Shown in pieces: positions 42,567-53,780 of a DNA stretch of 64,000 bases (the first letter of the stretch is position 1; the number at the start of each line of letters is the position of its first letter). The stretch is taken from contig CAJHNH020004557.1 of the NCBI GenBank assembly GCA_905116865.2, positions 1,620,265 to 1,684,264 of the forward strand, written 5' to 3'. The DNA is from Candidula unifasciata. Taxonomy: Eukaryota; Mollusca; Gastropoda; Stylommatophora; Geomitridae. A program made the translations under genes and the position numbers. A model generated the notes under the pieces. That model searched no databases, was not told the DNA's origin, and saw only the letters and a program-made list of their open reading frames with translations.

Positions 42567-42732
42567 CAGCGGTTCTCAACCTGCGGATCACGACACCTTT
42601 TGTGGGTCGCCTAAGACCATCGGAAAACACATACTCATTGAAGTTATGAAGGAAAATAATTGTTTGGGGGTAGCCACAACATGAGGGAACTGTATTAAAG
42701 GTTCGTGAAGTTATGAGGACTGTGAGCCACTG
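42567..42732. mobile_element. SPIN-like hAT MITE, copy 3
   Basis: 166 bp. The left end CAGCGGTTCTCAACC is the best preserved; the right end is GTGAGCCACTG. The interior has GTGGGTCGCCTAAGACCATC, GGAAAACACATACTCATTGA, CCACAACATGAGGGAACTGT and ATTAAAGG. Flanking CTCTATAG and CTCTATGA share their first six bases. Confidence 0.85.
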
Positions 42733-43462
42733 CTCTATGAGATGTTAGACCCGGTTGTTGTGATCTCATTCTAGTATGTTTAATTTATCTTGCGTCTAAT
42801 CTCTTAAGTGGGGTGGGGGCGAAACAGCCATGTCCAGGTCATCAATATGTTCTGTAGGGGCCTAATGAATTCCACATCTGGTGGTAGCAATAGCTGTCTT
42901 CAGAATCCATTCTATTGCTAATGGCCTCTTCATTCATTTATCCATTTAAAGTTTGTTTTTTCAACCGCTTAAGATAAATATAAAAAAAGAAACATTTCTG
43001 GAAAAGGGCTTTTGTCTTGTTCAAGTTCTTCCAGAGTCTGGAGTTGTCAAGAGTCTGGAGTTGCTTGCACCCCTATTTTACAAATCTGGCTTATTTGTAA
43101 TCAATATGTTGGTTGCTCAACTTTCAGCAAGTTGTGTGCAGACTTTGAAGGAAAAAGTCAACCCTATCTATGCTGGCTTGGCTGCCAGTAGAGACCCTGT
43201 TTTTATGATGACTGGGGAGAAATGTAGATAGGTCCATCGGTGTGAGTCCTGGTCCTGCCGACCCACAAACATGTGGTGACATACTTCTGCGTCCCATTTC
43301 CCTCATTCAAGATGGGTCAAATAAAAGCGGTTATCGAAACGATGTTTAAACATCTGGAATGAGGAGGAAGTGAAAGCAGTGACTTCTACTTCCGGGTCAA
43401 GGATGTCGGCACTAGAAAAATCTTGCCTACTTGTGTTTTCTTCTGCATGGAGCATGAGTTGG

Positions 43463-43465
<3 letters not shown>
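42733..43465. other. No gene recognised
   Basis: Plus frame 42953-43231 (92 codons) overlaps a minus frame at 43124-43306. No domain seen in either. Confidence 0.3.
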
Positions 43466-43466
<1 letters not shown>

Positions 43467-43531
<65 letters not shown>

Positions 43532-43558
43532 CTCACTCTCTCTCTCTCTTTCTCACTG
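43467..43558 (+). repeat. (TC)n with (CA) interruption
   Basis: TC repeat of about 46 bp, then CA, then more TC. Confidence 0.95.
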
Positions 43559-43705
43559 CATACAACCAGCCAATGTTATAAAGCAAGGATATTGAACTGG
43601 CGGCCCGCAGAGACCTAGCATATGGCCTGCGGATCGTTACCAATGGTATTGTAATAATGATTTGTCTATGATGGGGCTGCGTGGATTTTTATCATGGTAT
43701 GTGGC

Positions 43706-44055
43706 GTCCCTGTCGGCTCTGTGGCTAAGTTGATGCGAACGCTTCGTAACGCCGGGATGCCGGGTTCGATCCCAGCTGCGGGCTATGCGCCTTGCGTTGG
43801 TTTCGACAGTGGTATCAAGAAAGCCGACCGTCCAGGAAACAATGGCAAACTTCTTCTTCTTTTTCTTCACTTCCTCTTTTACCGCTGTGGGTGTCGAGGG
43901 AGATATAAGGTTCTGTTTCTAGCTCTTTTGGCTGCCTCGACCATAGGCACATAGTGCTGTTGTAGAGTTTCTCTGATGTTATCCTTTCATCTTGTTCTTG
44001 ACTGAACGTAAATTTGCCTAGAAAAACCATACAACAGCCAGGGGCTGAAAAACTG
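43706..44055 (+). mobile_element. SN-B SINE with internal insertion
   Basis: The best-preserved tRNA-like head of the family: GTCGGCTCTGTGGCTAAGTT with GGGTTCGATCCCAGCTGCGG. Then GCGCCTTGCGTTGGTTTCGA, CAGTGGTATCAAGAAAGCCG and AACAATGGCAAAC. About 145 bp of foreign DNA (43855-43998) follows, and the element resumes at CGTAAATTTGCCTAGAAAAA. Confidence 0.8.
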
Positions 44056-44749
44056 AGAGCAATATAGCTATAATGACTTTGCACTGAAACCCACAGGGGC
44101 ATATAAATAAAGAAGAACCAGAAAGAAAAAAAAACCACAAGGAGTAGAAATCTAGAGAGTGAAGTTAAAAATATGGGGAGGACATGGGAAGAGCTACACG
44201 CGACAGCAAAGGATAGAACGACTTGGCGTAAGTTTGTTGAGGGCCTATGCTCCATTGTGGGTTAGAAAGACAAAAAAGAAGAAAAACATATAAGGTCCGC
44301 ACCTGATGACAAGTACGATTCAAGTATGCTCTGCGAGCACACTGTACTGGTACAAAGTCTGAACAGTTCTTCCCAACTCCATAACTATGCAGAACACACT
44401 ACACTCTTGCACTCAACGTCCAGATGGCTGCCACGGACACCTCCCGCCCCATCGCGCAGAATCCATCTTTCACTGATGGCCGTGACTGCCCTCAGGTGAC
44501 TCTCTATGCAAAAGACTCGACCACCTGAGGACTTGAAGCAGTCGCATTAAACTGGTGAATAAAATCCAGAACATCGTCTGACACCTTGCCACACCTTGAA
44601 GTATCCCATGACACCTCCACCATCACAGCCTCATACTGCTCTACACACAGTCAACCAGCGTGACACATAGATGCACCAATGCCGACCCCACGACAAACAG
44701 ACCAAAACTTTCTCCGTCCGCTGACGAATATCTACACTGACAATATTCA

Positions 44750-45075
44750 GAACGCCACTTTCTAATACACCAAATTCATCTAGACAGTTCAGGTGCTCCA
44801 AAGAAAAGTAGACATATGACTTAAACTGTCACACAACACGAACATGCGTCAGAACTCTTTTACTGACTGAAGACAATTGAATCAGACAACCGAGGGAATG
44901 TCTCCCAGCTGTCACTTTCACATACGTCTGGACATAGCCGTCGGGTCCGTGAATTTCACACAACACATATTGCCCACTTTTCCAGTGGCCCAACAATTTA
45001 CACTCACATCGGTCACTCATATCATGAATTTTAATGTACACTTTCACACCTATCTGGCATTCGGGCACACATGCA
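44750..45075 (-). pseudogene. Possible LTR-retrotransposon integrase C-terminal remnant
   Basis: The minus frame 44829-45068 reads GVKVYIKIHDMSDR, KLLGHWKSGQYVL and DGYVQTYVKV, which loosely recalls the C-terminal end of Ty3/Gypsy-type integrases (VYVK-H, KL-WKGPY). The adjacent 44056-44750 has no open frame. Weak call; it could be chance. Confidence 0.22.
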
Positions 45076-45185
45076 TGTTAGAAGCCAAGTTGGCACACAA
45101 CAATGGGGAGCAGCGTTGTGAAAACATTTTGGATTGTACAATGCTGCTGACAGGTCTACCAACATAAAGATAACATGACCTGAAG

Positions 45186-45453
45186 AACTTTACAGGATCA
45201 ATGTTCAGTTTGGAGATGAGAGCATCTTTCCTAATCTCCGCATTTTCATTCAGATAATGCTAACCATTGAAGTTTCCATCGTGAGCTGCGAAAGATCTTT
45301 CGATAAAATGAAATTCAGTCCTGATTATTTAAGAGCTTCAATGGGACAAGGCAGACTGATCTTGCTCGACTCAGCGTAGAAAAGGAGGACACTGAGAAAA
45401 ATAATTTTGAGCACAGAATAGACCAGTTGGCATCAGTAAGAGCAAATATATAA
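45186..45453 (+). pseudogene. hAT transposase C-terminal dimerisation fragment
   Basis: The plus frame from about 45186 reads QIMLTIEVSIVSCERSFDKM, then DYLRASMGQGRL. This is the hAT dimerisation motif, where SERSFS, YLRSTM and QERL are typical. At about 45360 a frameshift moves the reading to LARLSVEKED and FEHRIDQLASVRANI with a stop at 45451-45453. About 90 codons of an originally longer transposase. hAT or a hAT-derived host gene such as the ZMYM type. Confidence 0.82.
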
Positions 45454-45639
45454 ATATATTTATAGTTTTAAATCATGTTTTAATAAACCGTCATGATTTG
45501 TTAATTAAAGATTTATTAGCCTGTTAATTTAATTTGACATGAAAATGAATTAAAATAATAATGACAATGTATTGGGTGAAAACTTTAACTGCTCCAATAT
45601 GCAGAGAAAAGAAAAAAACAATCTTGAATGCACTCTGGA

Positions 45640-46175
45640 AATAAAGTATACTATGCCCTTTAACGTTTGCTAGAGGTAAAGTCTCTATCTCGCACACAAA
45701 GATCATAATACATAAAACGCTGATAAGACCAGTCGTTTTATATGGCTCTGAAACTTGGAGCACAACTAAAAGAGATGAAGGCTTATTGCAGGTTTTCAAA
45801 AACAGAGTCTTACGACGAATCTTTGGACCTATCAAAGATGTAAACAGCGGGGAATGGAGAGTGAGAAGCAGCAACGAAATTTGTGATCTGTTTAAATCAC
45901 CATTGGTCACTGGCATCGTAAGAGTTAACAGGTTGAAAAAGCCGGGGCATATTGAGAGAATGTTAAATGACAGAGAAGTAAAAACTATATACAACGGAGA
46001 TGAAAAGTCGTAGACCACGAGGCAGACCAAGAAGACGATGGAGAGATAACGTCTAGAAAGACCTGCAAATATTTGGTGTCACTAACTGGAAAGAGAAGGC
46101 CAACTAGAGAGATGCGTGGAGGCGAGTGATATCTGCAGCAATGAACCTCAAGAGCTCGGAACGCTGAAGACGAAG
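45640..46175 (+). pseudogene. Non-LTR retrotransposon RT C-terminal fragment
   Basis: The plus frame reads TLIRPVVLYGSETWSTTKRD, VLRRIFGPIKD, EWRVRSSNEICDLFKSP, VRVNRLKKPGHIERML and, after a stop and frame change, RRPRGRPRRRWRDNV, GVTNWKEKAN and WRRVISAAMN. This order is the standard C-terminal end of non-LTR RT polyproteins. It ends near an AAGAAGAAG stretch. Confidence 0.88.
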
Positions 46176-46510
46176 AAGAATATATATGTCTGCACCAAAC
46201 GTATTAATTTGTAACATGCATATGTCCTTAACGCTGATGCCTTGACCAAATTAGCTTATCATTCATCAACACATCACCCAGTGGTACAGAACAGACAATC
46301 TTCATTTCCCAGCACACCTTCATTTCCTGGATAAAGCACCCAAAAGACGCTAGGGACTTCTGAAGATTGTTATTCTTTCATTCACTTGAAATAAAGTATC
46401 TATAGCTGGAATGTTGTCTCTAATATGAACTTCCCTGTTTGTGACCCACAAATTTGGCTTGCACCGGTGTTTGGTCAAAAAGTTTGCCTTGATATATAAA
46501 AAAAAAAAAA

Positions 46511-46513
<3 letters not shown>

Positions 46514-46551
<38 letters not shown>
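46514..46551 (+). repeat. G38 homopolymer inside a retrotransposon fragment
   Basis: 38 consecutive G immediately after an A13-TT tract. It lies within or at the edge of the minus-strand retrotransposon C-terminus. Confidence 0.93.
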
Positions 46552-46553
<2 letters not shown>

Positions 46554-46970
46554 ACAGTCTTGAAGGACGTGATCTGTTGTCTTAGGTGTTAATCCACATG
46601 TACCCATGGCTGATTCGCCAGTCTTAAATTATGTGTACATGTGGCTACGAGGTCGATTGTGCCCCGTTGTAAGGCGTAGAATAGTGACTTATCAGGGTCT
46701 GTCCATTTTATGGCAATCGTCTGTTGACGGTTTTGGCGGCTCTCTTATTGATCTGATTATTCTCTTCCTTTGTTGATAAGAGACTGTTACGTCAGGTTGT
46801 TCTTCATCTGCCTTAGCTAGTTTATCAGTTCTTTTAATAATTCCTGTAGCGTTTGTGCATGACAACCTGATTTGTGCAGTGCCCCCTTCTAGCTGGTTGC
46901 CTCCGACTTCAGCAGCATAGTTTGACAAGCGATGCTGGCCTCTAAGAGCGGAAAATGCCTTTCTCACACA
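46552..46970 (-). pseudogene. Non-LTR retrotransposon RNase H end and C-terminal zinc-like motif
   Basis: The minus strand reads GGNQLEGGTAQI and RTDKLAKADEEQP (RNase H end, usually GNE-AD-LAK), VSYQQRKRIIRSIREPP, HKMDRP, then, after a frame change, FKTGESAMGTCGLTPKTTDH and VLQDC, a Cys/His motif common at LINE C-termini. Truncated by the G38 run. Confidence 0.82.
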
Positions 46971-48440
46971 AGAAATAGTTAATAATAAATATATCTGTAA
47001 TACAACTGAACAATCACAAAAATCGTTTATACTGGCAGCAGGAAAATAAGCGCGGTCGCCTTTACCTCATAGAACTGCTGGTTGATGTATTGTCAAGGTG
47101 AATTAATTATAACTTCTTTGGAGTTTAAATAGGGGGATCTGGGATTTGCAGTGATGGTCTGTCGTCTAGATTTAGATATGTTAACCTCAGGATGACATGG
47201 TTAACCTTTTAGATAGCAGCGTGGAGGGGACAACCCGATCGATCGATAATGCGAACTGAATACCAACACAGTGATAAGGTGACTGGACGGCAAGGAGAAC
47301 AATAATTAGTAATTAATTAACAACGAACAACAAAAGTGGACACGTCAGAAATCAAGAAAATCTTGTCGCAAAGTTTTATTACCATGATAAGATTATCATA
47401 GTGGACAAGATGTACATACATGCTGCCTTGACTCTACTAAAGCTATTTAACATACATATGTCTTTGATTCACATCTCTGTACCACACTTATTAATGTGTA
47501 ACATATATATGTCTGCACCAAAAAAATTATTTGTAACAATCATCTTTCTTTGGCTGAGATGCCTCTACCTAATTGATTTATGTGTAACATATATGTCTGC
47601 AACAAACGTATTAATTTGTAACATAAAAACGCATCTGGCTCAGATGCTCTACTAAACGTATTTAAACGCGCTTTTCAGTTTACAAGTGCAATTGTAATAG
47701 GGAAACATGGGGATAGTCACTGGAGCTGCAGAGTTCGTGCTTCGTGCGATGTTCTCGGCAGGTAGCTAGCCGTAGAAAGTGACTCGGCTATATGGTATAA
47801 AACTAGGTGCAATGAAATATTACCTTTTGATTTTAACCGTATTTAGGTGTAACATATACATGCAATTGATTGCCATGCCTCCTGTTGGCACCTTTCCATT
47901 GTGCTATATGGAGGCTCTGAATCACAGCCAATGACGATACAAGGCCACGGATGAAGCTCATCCTCTCCAGAGGGCAAAGCCTGGAGAGTATTGTAGAGAT
48001 CATGCCTTGCACCCCATGCACATACTAAATCTACTTAGTTGTTCCATACATGTGTCTTTGATTCACAAGCCTCTAAGATAATGAAGTAAACAGAGGTCAT
48101 GACAAGACATACACAATACAACAGAAAATGCGATCAGAAAGATCAATATATAAAGTTGGTTATAAAAACTTTGGTTGATCGCTCCGCTGAACTTTCTAGT
48201 CACATCTCTCTTAAATCCTCTAAGTTGTCTGCTATTTTGTTTAACAGTTACCTATTCTAAACTAAACAACAGAATCCCGCTGACCACCTTTACTTCCCAG
48301 GACATTACCTTGTACAAATTCAGGTCTAGGTCGACCTGGGAGCAAGGGTCAGTCATGAAAACCAAAATCCGTATTATTGCGGTTTGGAACTCAAGACCTT
48401 CTGATCTCCCTGTCCTTTTTAATCAAGTTTGTTTCGTGTC
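46971..48440. other. AT-rich, no gene; scattered ATATGTCTGCACC-like repeats
   Basis: The word TTAATTTGTAACAT-ATATGTCTGCACCAAACG recurs imperfectly near 46180-46230, 47480-47520, 47570-47630 and 47848, an old low-copy tandem or dispersed repeat. A diverged SN-F 3' block lies near 47725-47790. No coding domain. Confidence 0.4.
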
Positions 48441-48444
48441 CATT

Positions 48445-48635
48445 ACATGATGTAGAACCAACACAAGCATTTGTGTGGGTGTGTGTGGCTGTTTTGGTTT
48501 TTCTAGGCAAATTGTACGTTTAGTAGTTTGCCACTGCTACTAGACGGTCGGCTCACGGTACACCTGTCGACAGCAACGCAAAAGTATCTGCAACAGCTGA
48601 ATCAAACCAGATTCAAAACGCCCAGGCTCCAGACT
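48445..48635 (-). mobile_element. SN-B SINE, diverged
   Basis: GGTTTTTCTAGGCAAATTGT, AGTAGTTTGCCACTGCTACT, GACGGTCGGCTCACGGTA and GACAGCAACGC in family order. The tRNA-like head is degraded. Confidence 0.65.
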
Positions 48636-49240
48636 TTCTTTTATACGTGTCTAAAAAATAACTTTAAAATACGTTGAATTCAAGTTTTAATTCTAATTCT
48701 TATACATTTAACGCGCGTGTGTGTGTGTGCTTCTAAATTGGTCTCGACCATTGCATGTGTCACTTTTTATAGAAGACATAGATAAGCATTTTGTTTTGTA
48801 TACAGAAAGATATGGTTCTGACATTGAGGCCGCCTTGGTAACACAGGCAGTTACGTTTTATCGTTACTTCAGTCATAAAGGATTCACTTATCTGCTTCAT
48901 TTATGTATTTGTTACTGTAATATACACCTGAAGAGATACAGCGAAATATGCCAGGCAGTAAATAGTGCAATCTATTGTTTGAGTCTCCATGTTCAAATTC
49001 ACAACGGGGAAACATTGCTTTGATTTTGTGTTGTGTATTTTAACACCAGATAGGAACATATTTGGGGCGTCTGGCTGCCTCAAAGTTGGAACGAAAACTA
49101 ATGGCTAATTGTTTGTAGTGTGTCCATTTCCAGCAACTTCTTTTTCTTGCAGTCCTCAAACTTATGGCCACCAGGTCGGCTGGTCAATGAATATTTTTGT
49201 GATACTATTTTAGAATCAAAAGATACTTATGTCCACTGTA
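48636..49240. other. No gene recognised
   Basis: A plus frame of 100 codons (48721-49023) has no recognisable domain. A block near 48914-48990 (CACCTG, AGATACAGC-AAATA, CCAGGCA-TAAATAGTGCAATC) recurs at 62819-62880, a dispersed repeat of about 70 bp. Confidence 0.4.
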
Positions 49241-49249
49241 CTCGTAATA

Positions 49250-49770
49250 TAACCTGCTTCTTCCCGCATGTAAACCAGGGCTGCCAATGGGAATTTTTTG
49301 AAAAACCCAGCTTCGCTAAACAAAAACCCAAGCAATACAAAGACAAAGAACAAAAAATAAAAAATAAAAAACCTAGATTGTTAAAATATACAAAATTTAT
49401 AGTTACGAAACGAAACATTTACCACTTTTATATAATGACATATAAAAAAAAAAAAAAAGATTTTCCCCAAGACGCCAAATAAAAACCCAGATCTGGGGGG
49501 AAAACCCAGGATTGGCAGCCCTGATGTAAACTCCGGCGGAAAGTTCAGAATGTTCGTTTCACTTCTGGACTTTTTCAAGAACCTGAATATTGCCCACACG
49601 TGCGTTTTACAGATCTGGCTATATCTATTGTTGGTTCGCGGCCTTTCAGGGAGATGGACTCCAACTTAGTCACACACAAAAAAGACCTCATAATTAGCTT
49701 ACGGTATGCGAACTTAGGAGGCACTGAGTCTATTCTTGTGTTCCCACAATAGGACCCCAGAACCTATACG
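49250..49770 (-). mobile_element. R3 interspersed repeat split by hAT-G
   Basis: The right part (49524-49770) reads CTCCGGCGGAAAGTTCAGAA, TGTTCGTTTCACTTCTGGAC, GTGCGTTTTACAGATCTGGC, TTTCAGGGAGATGGACTCCA and GACCCCAGAACCTATACGG. The left part (about 49250-49275) is its tail end, GCTTCTTCCCGCATG. The hAT-G element at 49276-49523 sits between them. Confidence 0.8.
49276..49523. mobile_element. hAT-G MITE, intact copy with perfect TSD
   Basis: 248 bp. The ends CAGGGCTGCCAAT and ATTGGCAGCCCTG are a perfect 13-bp inverted repeat. The perfect 8-bp TSD ATGTAAAC is at 49268-49275 and 49524-49531. Internally AT-rich with the family block TTTATAGTTACGAAACGAAA. It inserted into an R3 element. Confidence 0.95.
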
Positions 49771-49875
49771 GCCAGTACCGTTACCTAAACCCGTGGGCAT
49801 GTTTTGTGGGCTAGGGTACTATGGCCCGATAGTCCTTGTCACCGCCGCGCTGTCTACAGAATCATCAACATCATT

Positions 49876-50165
49876 CCCCGTGTGGGTTCCAGAGAAGTGT
49901 TATAGGGAAAATAAAAACAGATCCACTGCCTACCCAAAAGCATGTCGTAAGAGTCGACTAACTGGGAACTTTCTTTAAAGTCAGAGTGCATCTGCCTGAG
50001 AGGCAATAAACCAGCAGTCTGCATACAAATGAGTCAGATCTGTAAAACGGATACACACGCAACACTCAGATTCTGGAACAGGACTGCAGTCCAGAAGTGT
50101 ATGAACAACCAGAAATTTCCGCCAGAGTTTACAGATGGTGAACGTGAAGAAGAAAGAAAAGAAGA
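49876..50165 (+). mobile_element. R3 interspersed repeat, near full length
   Basis: CCCCGTGTGGGTTCCAGAGA, CAGATCCACTGCCTACCC, AAAGCATGTCGTAAGAGTCG, GTGCATCTGCCTGAGAGGCA, GAGTCAGATCTGTAAAACGG, GGAACAGGACTGCAGTCCAG and GTGAACGTGAAGAAGAAAG. It lies head to head with the previous R3 copy. Confidence 0.87.
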
Positions 50166-50384
50166 TCAACATCATGTGTACTGACAGGTGTTTTTATCTC
50201 TCCACAGATCTTGGATCTTGGCGTTCTGGGGCAGTTCTATTGATATTCTTCTGTGTTACTGTGCTCGATCATCCATTACCGTTTGTCTCTGTTTGCCCTC
50301 CCTGCCGGCAATCTTTCCAGTTGTCACCATTTTCTTTTATTTATCTTTGCCCATCACATGGTGATTGTCCCTGACTGTCTTCCC

Positions 50385-50568
50385 ATGAAGTCCGAATGCA
50401 TCTGCCTAAGAAGCGAGGAACCAACAGTATGTATAACAATAAGACAGATCTGTAAAGCGGATGTGCACGCTCAATTCGAGTACTAGAAGACGACCAACGT
50501 TCTGAAGTAGACGGACAGACAACAGAACTTTCCGCCGCAGGTCAGAACTGGTGAATGTGAAGAAGTGG
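50385..50568 (+). mobile_element. R3 interspersed repeat, 5'-truncated
   Basis: GAAGTCCGAATGCATCTGCC, GAGGAACCAACAGTATG, AAGACAGATCTGTAAAGCGG and GTGAATGTGAAGAAG. Confidence 0.78.
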
Positions 50569-50569
50569 G

Positions 50570-50690
50570 AGATAGCAGTGTGGTATGACTACATTACCCA
50601 CCGAGTGCCGATTGGTCTGTAAAATATGGGTGCTCTTCCCATATGCCCGATGCGCCTAGGTCGTGTAAAGGGATCTTTACTTTTTTTTTT
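50570..50690 (+). mobile_element. SN-C 3' fragment
   Basis: GAGTGCCGATTGGTCTGTAA, AATATGGGTGCTCTTCCC-ATATGCCC and GTAAAGGGATCTTTACTT, followed by a T run. Confidence 0.7.
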
Positions 50691-50831
50691 TTTTTTAATG
50701 TTCTGGACGCCGTGGTTCCGTAGACGCTCCCCTGTGGGTCGTTGTCTGGTTCGAATGCACAACGATACAACAAAACAAAAAAGTGAGACTGACTCCGAAG
50801 ATCACCTAGCCTAAAATAGGTACATGGTGAT

Positions 50832-51252
50832 GTCGCGTCTGTGGCTTAGGTATTGCACCACGTAATCTCAGGGTGCCGGGTTTGATCCCAGCTGCGGGCC
50901 TTGCGTTGGTTTCGACAGTGGTATCAAGAAACTGACCGTCCATAAACTAAAGGTTAGTTGCGTATCCTTAACAGGACCAACCCCAACAGCCCCTGGCTGC
51001 TGTGTGGTTTTTCTAGGCAGTAGTTTGCCATTGCTTTCTGTCAGTCGGTTTTCTTGATACCACTGTCGAAACCAACGCGAGGCGCATGGCCCGCAGCTGG
51101 GATCGAACCCAGCATCCCGGCATTACGAGCGTTCGCATCGACTTAGCCACAGAGCCGACTGTCCAGAAACTACTGGACGTAAATTTGCCTAGAAAAACCA
51201 CAAAAGCCAAAAGCTGCTGGGGTTGGTTTTGCAGCATCCTGTAAAGGCCGTT
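50832..51252 (+). mobile_element. SN-B SINE carrying a second SN-B (nested)
   Basis: The plus-strand SN-B runs 50832-50949 and 51161-51252. A minus-strand SN-B at 50950-51160 sits inside it. The flanking repeats GTCCATAAACTA (50938-50949) and GTCCAGAAACTA (51161-51172) match at 11 of 12 positions and are its TSD. The inner copy preserves the tRNA-like head (GCTGGGATCGAACCCAGC in reverse) and the 3' end TAGTTGCGTATCCTTAACAG. Confidence 0.88.
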
Positions 51253-51264
51253 TTTTAAATGTCC

Positions 51265-51325
51265 TTGTAAAGGTGACCGAAATCACTTATCGCATGCCGA
51301 CTGGTCTACACAAAATATGTAGCTA
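51265..51325 (+). mobile_element. SN-C tail fragment
   Basis: TGACCGAAATCACTTATCGC, ATGCCGACTGGTCTACACAA and AATATGTAGCTAGC match the SN-C tail. Confidence 0.5.
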
Positions 51326-52425
51326 GCTTCATATACCAGATAAACTATTACGTAAAATATTCATTTTACAAACAATTTACTAATTTTATTAGAATTTGTA
51401 ATTAGTTTTCAACAGTAATTTTTATGGTACCTATTTAGGGCGCTATGAAGTCGATAAAATAAATCGTTATAGGTGCTTTCTGTGGTGTCTTAATACTAGA
51501 CTACCAAGACCGTAAGTGCATGCCCTAGTCACTGAGCCACCACAAGCTCCTTATCTGAAATATAAAGAGATAAAGAAATAACTAGTTTGAACATTTTAAT
51601 GTAGTCACTGGCAGGAATAGACACAGTTTAAACGTGATAGATTTCTTTTTAAAAACATTTTTCACAAACATTCCAGTCAGACATAGTGAATCAGACATCA
51701 CGAATACATCTCCAATGAAAGAGATTGCGTTTTTCTTCTCCCATGCAATGACTAGGTCAGGTTGTTTCTTTTGCACCATTGAAAACAAGTTATAATTATT
51801 TCAAACAAAAATGATAAAACTAGTACACCTAACAACCAAACATTATTACAGAAACCATGCAGAAACAACATCAAAAATATGTCCACATCTTTTGTTCATT
51901 ATTTACAAGGTTAAAATCTGGAACTAACTTTTTAAAATGCAGATTCAAATTTTAAAATAAACTGGGGGGAAAAAGGGGGGGGGGGGGAGTGACTAAAAAA
52001 TAATACAGAACTTAAGTGAACAAAGTTCACTGAGTACAACACTTTTGGAGGGGGAAAAAAGTTTCATTAGTCAAGGCAAGTTTATACCTGGGTACTTAGG
52101 GGGAAAAATAGGGGGGGGGGGGGTGGTTCGCGGCAATAGCAATTCCAACAAATAAATTCCAGTTGGCAAAAAAATGTGGCACTGGGACAAGCTATACTGG
52201 GTCAGATTTGATATAACTGAAAACAACATTGGCATAGTTCTTAATTAAAATATTGGAAGAAGGTTATAAAAACACAAATGAGCAATTAAACAAATACTTA
52301 AGAAAATAAAAAAAGTAGGCAAGTTATATAGAAATAATGAAGACAAAGACTACAAGAAATTATTTCTATATGAAGGCGGGACACCTTTGTACTCCAGTTC
52401 TGGTACACTTGCGCATGCTCCTGAC
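51326..52425. other. AT-rich, no gene recognised
   Basis: Two short stretches with G runs (about 51977-51988 and 52113-52123). No domain in the short frames. Confidence 0.35.
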
Positions 52426-52429
52426 AAGA

Positions 52430-53780
52430 GAGGGAGGGCATCAGTCGAAACTTAACTTCTCATTCAAGAGAGTGCAATCTAATCTCAACTTCTCATACCC
52501 GACAGTACAGTCGAAACTTAACCATTCACATACAAGAGTGCGACAGCTTTTGTATCCAGAAGCCATGAGTTGTTAACCCTTAGGCTCGCTATTATGGATA
52601 TCGCAACCTTTCGGCCTTGATTCCATTGTAAATACCGTAAATCTGGGAGAAAATGTAGCTTTTCTGCCTACCCCCGGGAATGAACCCGGATCACAAGGAG
52701 TTCGTCACCCGCTCACCGCGCAATCCGGTTTATCCAACTACGCTAGAGAGACGGGCATGCGACAGCTTTAACTTTACTTCTCATACAAGACAGTGCATCA
52801 GTTTAATCTTAATTTCTTAAAAAAGAGAGTGCATCAGACTTAACATAACGCTTCATCTGTGAGAGTGATCAGTCTAACGGTTAATCTTTACCACAAGAGT
52901 ACATCACTCTAAACTGAACTGCTCATACCAGAGAGTGCAGTCTAAACTCAACTTCTCACACACTAGACAGTGCAATCTAAACATTACCTCTCACACATGA
53001 GAGTGCTTGAGTTTAATGGTAAACATTTTGCATAAAAAAAGTGCATCAGTCTAACATTAACTTCTCACATATAAGAGTGGACTAACCAAACACACACACA
53101 CACACACACAAATTTACATCAATCTAAACCTAACTTTTCACAAAAAGTAGTGCATCAGTATAAATATCTCACACTTGCGAATGTAAAAAATTCTTTCGCA
53201 GTTTAAAGTTGAAAAGAGTAGCCTAATAGTACTGCTCAGACAAAATTTGGAGTTTAGAATCTACCCAAAGTATTTTGAGAATCCAGCCCGTGCACAAAAG
53301 AGTATATCAGTCTAAACTTAACTTCTTACACAATTGATTGCATCGATGTAAACCTAACTTTGTCTACATAAGAGTGCTCCAGTCTAAAGCTTAACCTAGA
53401 GCAGAAGAGAGTGCATCCATCTAAACAAGCTTAACTTTTCATACATGATAGTGACTAAACTTAATATTTGGTACAAGAAAGTAGATCAATCTAAACTTAA
53501 CCTCTGATGTAAGATGGTATATCAGTCTAATTTCTTAAATAAGACAGTGCATCAGACTACATTTAACATCTGCCAAAATAATGTATACTAATCTAAAGTT
53601 TATTTCTTGCAAAGGGAAAGAACACTAATATCAACTTAATCCCTGAGAGAATAATAAACATACCAGTCTAAAGTAATCGCAGACATAAAAAAGACAGCAT
53701 CAGTCTAAACTTAATCTCTGACATAAAAACATTATTTCTCATGTACTAGTTAAGATGTTTCTCATTTAATAAAGTGCAAA
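52430..53780 (+). repeat. Old, degenerate minisatellite of about 36 bp
   Basis: A word close to GTGCATCAGTCTAAACTTAA plus CTTCTCACACAAGAGA recurs with many substitutions and indels across about 1.2 kb. SN-A (52551-52757), a short (CA)n and an SN-F central block (53220-53300) are inserted in it. No open frame. Confidence 0.75.
52551..52757 (-). mobile_element. SN-A SINE, third copy
   Basis: Same sequence as 1286-1491 in reverse. The perfect 12-bp TSD TGCGACAGCTTT is at 52539-52550 and 52758-52769. The best tRNA-like boxes in reverse are GGGAATGAACCCGGATC (B) and CCGGTTTATCCAACTACGCT (A). Confidence 0.92.

Noticed and set aside
48721..49023. 100-codon frame as a gene
   Set aside because: No recognisable domain, and part of it is a dispersed repeat shared with 62819-62880.
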